DNA from: an uncultured Pseudomonadales bacterium
GTDB lineage: Bacteria; Pseudomonadota; Gammaproteobacteria; Pseudomonadales; Porticoccaceae
Reading direction: 5' to 3'
DNA length: 64,000 nt
Assembly: GCA_943788875.1 (NCBI GenBank)
Contig: CALSSA010000011.1
Coordinates: 62,001-126,000, forward strand
Shown here: positions 59,311 to 64,000 of the stretch, one piece after another
How the letters are laid out: every line of letters begins with the position of its first letter
Position numbering within the stretch: the stretch's first letter is position 1
Notes under the pieces: model-generated
The model's input: only the letters and a program-made list of their open reading frames with translations
The model's database searches: none
Told to the model about the DNA's origin: nothing
Translations under genes and position numbers: made by a program

Positions 59311-59576
59311 TTCCTGATTCTCCTTAAGTATAAGTCAGGGACATGATGGTAGGGGTTAACCATAAATTTAGTTACGACAAACAGGCGACAGCAGAGCGTC
59401 AGACTCGATCTTTACTTCATCTCGTATCCAAAGCACTGTGCTCAAGAGACTACAGGGACGAGATACATGGATGTATTAGTGTCGCGGGAGGCAGGATGCC
59501 GGGAATGGCCGTATTCAGGGCTTATTTTGCAAGGGTCATGGCGCGGATAAGCCCCTCGATCAAAAAACTCTAACGT

Positions 59577-60410
59577 TTAATACCGAGCAGACTCCCAAGC
59601 ATGAATAGCATGCTTGCGGGTCTCCCCCCAGAGATAACCCCCAATCTTCCCGCTCTGCTGCAACACTCGATGACAGGGTATAAAGAATCCAATCGGATTA
59701 GAGCCAATAGCCGTACCCACTGCCCTGGAAGCCTTAGGCCTGCCCACCGCGGCTGCGACCTGTGCATAACTATTGATGCAGCCCGGCTCTATCTGCAACA
59801 GTGCTCGCCACACATTTACTTGAAAATTGGTGCCCTTCACATAAAGTGATAGCGGCCCATCAATATTTCTCTCACCTGCAAACAGAGCCTCCACCGTTTT
59901 TGTGCTCTCTGAGGTTTGGTTGATTAGCCTGGCATTGGGCCATTGCCCATGCAGGTCTGCGATTTGCTGATCAATATTATTATTACTCAAAAAAGCCAGC
60001 TTACAGATACCTCTGGGGGTCACAGCAATGAAGACCTCTCCAAACGGACTGCCGGCCAACGAATATTGAATCTGTATACCGGCTCCACCGGCCTTAAATT
60101 CCCCCGGGCTTGCGGCTTCCAATTGCACAAAATGGTCATGCAATCGGGAGCTGCTGCTCAGGCCCACAGAATTTGATACATCCAACAATGGTTTAGATTG
60201 GGCAAGTAATTGCTTGGCTCGGTCAACAGTCAGAATCTGCAAATACTTTTTCGGTGTCACTCCAGCCCACTGACTAAACAGGCGTTGAAAGTGAAATGGA
60301 CTTAAATGCAAATGACCAGCAATATCCTCGAGAGAGGGCTGCTGTTTGCTATTGGCGTTAATAAAGTCTATTGCCTGAGCGATGCGCTGGTAGTCGGATT
60401 TCATAATCAC
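59577..60410 (-). CDS. Ada-like AraC-domain/methylated-DNA-cysteine methyltransferase
   Basis: Residues ~1-100 form an AraC-type DNA-binding domain (IAGHLHLSPFHFQRLF, YLQILTVDRAKQLL). Residues ~115-277 form the O6-alkylguanine-DNA alkyltransferase domain, with the methyl-acceptor Cys246 in the invariant PCHRV and SRAVGTAIGSNPI before it. The N-terminal zinc AdaA domain of E. coli Ada is absent, which removes the phosphotriester sensor. It therefore repairs O6-methylguanine and perhaps regulates transcription. The length of 277 fits AraC-Ogt fusions. It lies downstream of the permease gene on the same strand. Confidence 0.93.
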   Translation of the reverse strand: MIMKSDYQRIAQAIDFINANSKQQPSLEDIAGHLHLSPFHFQRLFSQWAGVTPKKYLQILTVDRAKQLLAQSKPLLDVSNSVGLSSSSRLHDHFVQLEAASPGEFKAGGAGIQIQYSLAGSPFGEVFIAVTPRGICKLAFLSNNNIDQQIADLHGQWPNARLINQTSESTKTVEALFAGERNIDGPLSLYVKGTNFQVNVWRALLQIEPGCINSYAQVAAAVGRPKASRAVGTAIGSNPIGFFIPCHRVLQQSGKIGGYLWGETRKHAIHAWESARY

Positions 60411-60432
60411 AGTATTGCCGACCTATGGGTTT

Positions 60433-61737
60433 TTAGCGACCCGAATCTTGCTCAGTTTTATTGGCTGATAAAACATAGACCAGACCACCAGCAGCAATAA
60501 TCCCCAAACCAATCAGGGCCTCTGTCGGTTTTGAGATCAGTACATAGGTCAGGGTCCACAGCGTTACACTCAAATAAATAATCGGTGCAATTGGGTAGGC
60601 AGTGGTTTTGTAGGCACCGGAGATATTGAGCTTTTTAAAGCGCAGCACAAAAACCCCAAGCACGGAGAACAGCGTGTTGATAGCTAGTACAAAGCTGGAG
60701 AAAATCAGCACCGACTCAAATGTGGCGCTGATAATAAAAAACATTGCCAGAGTGCCCTGAAATAGTACCGCATTGACAGGAATGCCCTGGGCATTGCACC
60801 TGGCGAGCTTCGAGAAAACTGTAAAATCTTCACCGATCATCTGCAGCACTCTGGGCCCGGCCATGGTCATGGCGCTGACAGTACTGATTAATAAAACTGC
60901 CAGCACAGCGCCCATTGCTTTACCTGCGCTGCCGCCAAGTGCAGCCTCAGCGACCACCACTCCGATTTCCAGTTTGCCTTCCATGCTTGAGATAGGCGCG
61001 GCGCTAAGAAAGGTAAAGTTGAGTAACAGATAGAGCATCAATACCAGTGCAGTACCCGCAGCTAATACGATGGGCAAATTGCGCTGGGGGTTGTCCAGCT
61101 CGCCGGTGACATAGGTGGCTGCATTCCAACCGGTGTAGGCATAGTTTACATAGATTAGGGCAACCGCAAAGGCGCCGCTTACCAGCAGCTTTTCATCGCC
61201 GGCCTGAGGCGCAAAATTCAGATTCTGAGGGCTGTTGCCCCAGATGAAAATGACCACACAAAACAGCAGAATCAGTACCAGTTTAAGGGCGGTAAAAATC
61301 TGTTGCACATTACTGCTGGCTTGTCGCGACAGGCAGTGGGCTAAAGTCAGTATCAGTACCAGAGAAACAGCAGTCCAGGTTCTGTTGAGTTCGGGAAAGA
61401 CTGCCGAGAGATAGGCGGCAAAGGTCATAGCTGCAAGTGCCACTGGTGCGGCAAAGCCAACAGTGGCGGACACCCATCCGGAGATAAACCCGGCGCAGGG
61501 GTGGTAGAGGCGCGAGAGAAAATTATACTCGCCGCCAGAGCGGGGCAGGTTGGCACCCAGTTCGGCATAGGTCAGGGCGCCACAGAGAGCGGTTAAACCG
61601 CCGACAAACCACAGCATCATCAATACAAAGGGCGACTGAATACCCAGCAACTGAAATCCGAGGCTGGTAAACACGCCAGTGCCGACCATATTGGCGACAA
61701 CAACAGAGATACCTGTGGTTCTGGAGAAGCTATGCAT
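60433..61737 (-). CDS. Amino acid permease, APC superfamily
   Basis: This is an inner-membrane amino acid or polyamine transporter with about 12 hydrophobic segments. The first carries the family motif VVVANMVGTGVFTSLGF, and GALTYAELGANLPRSGGEYNFLS follows as in APC proteins. The ATG at 61737 was chosen because only a few residues then precede the first membrane segment, as usual. The frame is open to 61800 (upstream ATGs add 11-21 residues of poor quality). It runs towards the Ada-like gene. Substrate not deducible. Confidence 0.9.
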   Translation of the reverse strand: MHSFSRTTGISVVVANMVGTGVFTSLGFQLLGIQSPFVLMMLWFVGGLTALCGALTYAELGANLPRSGGEYNFLSRLYHPCAGFISGWVSATVGFAAPVALAAMTFAAYLSAVFPELNRTWTAVSLVLILTLAHCLSRQASSNVQQIFTALKLVLILLFCVVIFIWGNSPQNLNFAPQAGDEKLLVSGAFAVALIYVNYAYTGWNAATYVTGELDNPQRNLPIVLAAGTALVLMLYLLLNFTFLSAAPISSMEGKLEIGVVVAEAALGGSAGKAMGAVLAVLLISTVSAMTMAGPRVLQMIGEDFTVFSKLARCNAQGIPVNAVLFQGTLAMFFIISATFESVLIFSSFVLAINTLFSVLGVFVLRFKKLNISGAYKTTAYPIAPIIYLSVTLWTLTYVLISKPTEALIGLGIIAAGGLVYVLSANKTEQDSGR

Positions 61738-61922
61738 AGTTATTATTGGATTGCCCCTAAAGGTCTGCATGCACTTTACAGCACTGCTGGTAAAGGACAA
61801 ATAGTTTCCTCAGGGAACTGACTGGAATAAATACCATCGGGTCAGAAAATATCAGATCATTAATCGATAAAAATCAGGTAAGCTTATGAGCTATAACAAT
61901 AACAATAAAAAAGGTAATTAAA

Positions 61923-62309
61923 ATGGAAATAGCTCTGCGAATTTTGCTGCGTCTGCTCGCACTTGGCATGTTTATGGGGGCCGTTGGATTTATCTTTAAC
62001 CCGGCCGGAATGGAAGCGGATTTTGCCGTAAGAGCACTTGAGACCCATGGCATGGGAACCCTGCGCGGGGATCTGGGTGGTACCTTCCTGATGTTAGCAA
62101 TTTTCACTTTCCATGGCTCGAGACCCGGCAATGCTGCCTGGCTGGCAGTGCCTCTGGTATTTATGCTGGCTGTGTTGTTTGGTCGAATAGTGCATATAGT
62201 GCTGGACGGTCTGACTGACCCGGCAATTCGCTCTACGGTAATTGAGTTGGTGGCCATCGCTATCCTCGAATACGCGCGCAGAACATTAGCAACTGACAAT
62301 AAAAATTAA
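61923..62309 (+). CDS. DUF4345-like small membrane protein
   Basis: The 128-residue protein has four hydrophobic segments (ALRILLRLLALGMFMGAVGF, TFLMLAIFTFHG, WLAVPLVFMLAVLFGRIVH, VIELVAIAILEYA). The RGDLGGTFLM stretch and the overall layout fit DUF4345 as I remember it. It lies ten bases before the DUF3604 gene on the same strand and is probably co-transcribed with it. No catalytic motif is visible; function unknown. Confidence 0.7.
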   Translation: MEIALRILLRLLALGMFMGAVGFIFNPAGMEADFAVRALETHGMGTLRGDLGGTFLMLAIFTFHGSRPGNAAWLAVPLVFMLAVLFGRIVHIVLDGLTDPAIRSTVIELVAIAILEYARRTLATDNKN

Positions 62310-62319
62310 GGAGAACGCC

Positions 62320-64000
62320 ATGAGATCACTGGCATTAACCCTGCTTCTATCTATTACCGGTTTAACTCAAGCCAGCGAAGGGACTGATACTCAGACTCAG
62401 GTGTATTTTGGTGATACCCACCTCCATACCACCTACTCCTTTGACGCTTTCTTGAATAATAATTTTAGTGCGGATCCAGATACTGCCTATCGCTGGGCCA
62501 AGGGAGAACCCGTTATTCATCCCTACAACCGCGCCCGAGTGCAAATTGATACGCCACTGGATTTTTTGGTGGTATCAGATCATGCCGAAATGCTTGGTGT
62601 GATGCGGGCTATTCGCTTTGAAACCATCGAATGGGAAGAGATTGGTCTGATCGCTTCTTTTAAGCGCTGGTTCGCTGTGAAGCAGTTAAATGGTGCGCTG
62701 GATGATGATTTGGGTCGCGCCTTTTTTGGTCGTTTCTTGCCTAAGTCTGCAGCTGTAAAGGGTGGTGACCCAGTCGCTGATATCCATAACAATATTGGCG
62801 GAGTTGCCATTTTTGGCGACACCAGCAATACCTCCAGAGATGCCTGGCAAGACATTATTGGGGCGGCAGAAAAGCACAATGCCCCCGGCGTATTTACCAG
62901 CCTGCTGGGGTGGGAGTGGAGCTCTCTTCCCACCGGCGCAAACCTCCATCGTATTGTTGTAACACCAGAGGGTGGTGATAAGGCCAGTCAGTATATTCCC
63001 TACGGCTCCGATCAGAGTCAGTATCCAGAGGATTTATGGCAATGGCTGGAAGACACGGGGGAGCGAACAGGTAGCCGCTTTATCTCAATACCTCACAACT
63101 CAAATATTTCCAAAGGCTATATGTTTGGTGAGACAACTGTTAAAGGTCAGCCTATTACTGCGGACTATTCACGCACGCGGATGCAGTGGGAGCCGATCAC
63201 TGAGGTGACTCAGATTAAAGGCGATAGTGAGACCCATGCGCAGTTCTCTCCGAACGATGAGTTTGCTGACTTTGAAACCTATGAACACCATATTCAAACC
63301 TCCAAGAGTGCGACCGCGGTGTCCCCTGGCGACTATATTCGCCCGGCGCTTAAGCGTGGCCTGGCTATTGAACAAAAAGTAGGTGTGAACCCTTATAAGT
63401 TTGGTTTTATTGGATCTACTGATGCTCATTCCGGTCTGTCTTCACCGGAAGAGGGTAACTTCTGGGGAAAAATGGCCAAGGACAGTACACCAGAGACCAA
63501 AGCACCGGTTTTGGGTAACCCCACTGGTGCCGATGGTTGGGATATGTCCGCTTCAGGTTTAGCCGCAGTCTGGGCCACAGAAAATAGCCGCGAAGCGATT
63601 TATGCTGCGTTTAAGCGTAAAGAAACCTATGCCACTAGTGGCCCGCGAATGCGCGTACAACTATTTGCTGGCTGGGATTTCCCGGCCAACGCTGAGACAT
63701 CAGAAGATTTCGCCGCAATGGGTTATCGGCATGGGGTACCTATGGGTGGAGATCTAACAGCGAATGCAGCCTCCAGTGCACCACAGTTTTTAGTGCGTGC
63801 AGTAAAGGGTCCAATGGATGCCAATCTTGACCGAGTACAAATGGTCAAGGGCTGGGTTGATGCCGCCGGTGCACAGCATGAAATTGTCTACAATATAGAC
63901 TGGTCCGGTGATAGGGTGCTGGATGCCAGTGGCAAGTTACCTGCTGTGGGTAATACGGTGGATTTAAAGTCTGCCAGATATACCAATAGCATTGGTCAGG
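62320..64000 (+). CDS. DUF3604 exported protein, 3' end cut by window
   Basis: The reading frame is open from an ATG with AAGGAG eight bases upstream to the window edge, about 560 codons. A signal peptide (RSLALTLLLSITGLTQA) is followed by the DUF3604 pattern: YFGDTHLHTTYSFDAF, FLVVSDHAEMLGVM, LGWEWSSLP, FISIPHNSNISKG and, further on, FIGSTDAHSGLSS. The histidines and aspartates in these motifs resemble a PHP-type metal-dependent phosphoesterase-like site. The family occurs in marine bacteria; its substrate is not known to me. It follows the DUF4345 gene by ten bases. Confidence 0.85.
   Translation, partial: MRSLALTLLLSITGLTQASEGTDTQTQVYFGDTHLHTTYSFDAFLNNNFSADPDTAYRWAKGEPVIHPYNRARVQIDTPLDFLVVSDHAEMLGVMRAIRFETIEWEEIGLIASFKRWFAVKQLNGALDDDLGRAFFGRFLPKSAAVKGGDPVADIHNNIGGVAIFGDTSNTSRDAWQDIIGAAEKHNAPGVFTSLLGWEWSSLPTGANLHRIVVTPEGGDKASQYIPYGSDQSQYPEDLWQWLEDTGERTGSRFISIPHNSNISKGYMFGETTVKGQPITADYSRTRMQWEPITEVTQIKGDSETHAQFSPNDEFADFETYEHHIQTSKSATAVSPGDYIRPALKRGLAIEQKVGVNPYKFGFIGSTDAHSGLSSPEEGNFWGKMAKDSTPETKAPVLGNPTGADGWDMSASGLAAVWATENSREAIYAAFKRKETYATSGPRMRVQLFAGWDFPANAETSEDFAAMGYRHGVPMGGDLTANAASSAPQFLVRAVKGPMDANLDRVQMVKGWVDAAGAQHEIVYNIDWSGDRVLDASGKLPAVGNTVDLKSARYTNSIGQ

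Overview
The window reads as a chromosomal segment of a gammaproteobacterium. It carries LpoA, RNase T, Hda, MaeB with a fused phosphotransacetylase domain, a complete rnfABCDGE operon next to metG-mrp-dcd, and a purN-purM-DUF2066-hda-sppA-DUF2069-wrbA-arsC-yihY stretch whose order I remember from Pseudomonas-type genomes. Mixed GC content and the DUF3604, Rnf and sodium-symporter genes would suit a marine Cellvibrionales/SAR92-like bacterium; that placement is inference only. No tRNA, rRNA, CRISPR array or intact insertion sequence was recognised.

Layout. 1-13 kb: housekeeping and metabolism (lpoA cut by the window edge, rsmI, maeB, a trypsin-like protease with an FHA membrane protein, an AGCS symporter, pyrC-rnt, a formyltransferase-like gene, argG, a PLP-dependent dehydratase). 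13.4-23.2 kb: a compact type II secretion operon, gspC to gspM, with nearly every gene overlapping the next. 24.0-37.5 kb: an accessory region holding a huge, frame-disrupted SpvB/RHS gene that begins with a Sec signal peptide and ends in a candidate zinc-metallopeptidase toxin, a small exported candidate immunity protein, a truncated AAA ATPase, a VOC protein and a decayed thiamine-diphosphate enzyme. 37.5-46.8 kb: rnfEGDCBA, metG, mrp, dcd. 46.8-58.6 kb: DUF3014, DUF3108, purN, purM, DUF2066, hda, sppA, DUF2069, wrbA, arsC, yihY, a TlpA-like lipoprotein and an aldehyde dehydrogenase. 58.6-64 kb: a long palindromic repeat, an XRE regulator, an Ada-like methyltransferase, an APC permease, DUF4345 and a DUF3604 gene cut by the window edge.

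How the parts work together. The gsp genes encode most of a type II secretion machine (no prepilin peptidase or gspN here). The first large gene downstream encodes a Sec-exported, cysteine-paired, multidomain RHS protein, so it is a plausible client. Its last ~190 residues look like an exchangeable toxin module, and the next gene overlaps its stop codon and encodes an exported protein, as expected for a toxin-immunity pair. This is the best candidate here for an undescribed system. The Rnf operon would couple NADH/ferredoxin redox to ion gradients, which fits the sodium-coupled symporter.

Frame breaks are concentrated in the SpvB/RHS gene (about 25.05-32.5 kb) and the thiamine-diphosphate gene (36.4-36.9 kb). 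Two more single-base changes just upstream of the protease would restore a signal peptide. Several breaks fall in short homopolymers, so sequencing miscalls compete with true pseudogenisation as the explanation. Palindromic REP-like repeats related to the widespread GTCATCCTGAGCGAAG type are scattered at 13.2, 35.3, 46.1 and 58.6-58.8 kb.
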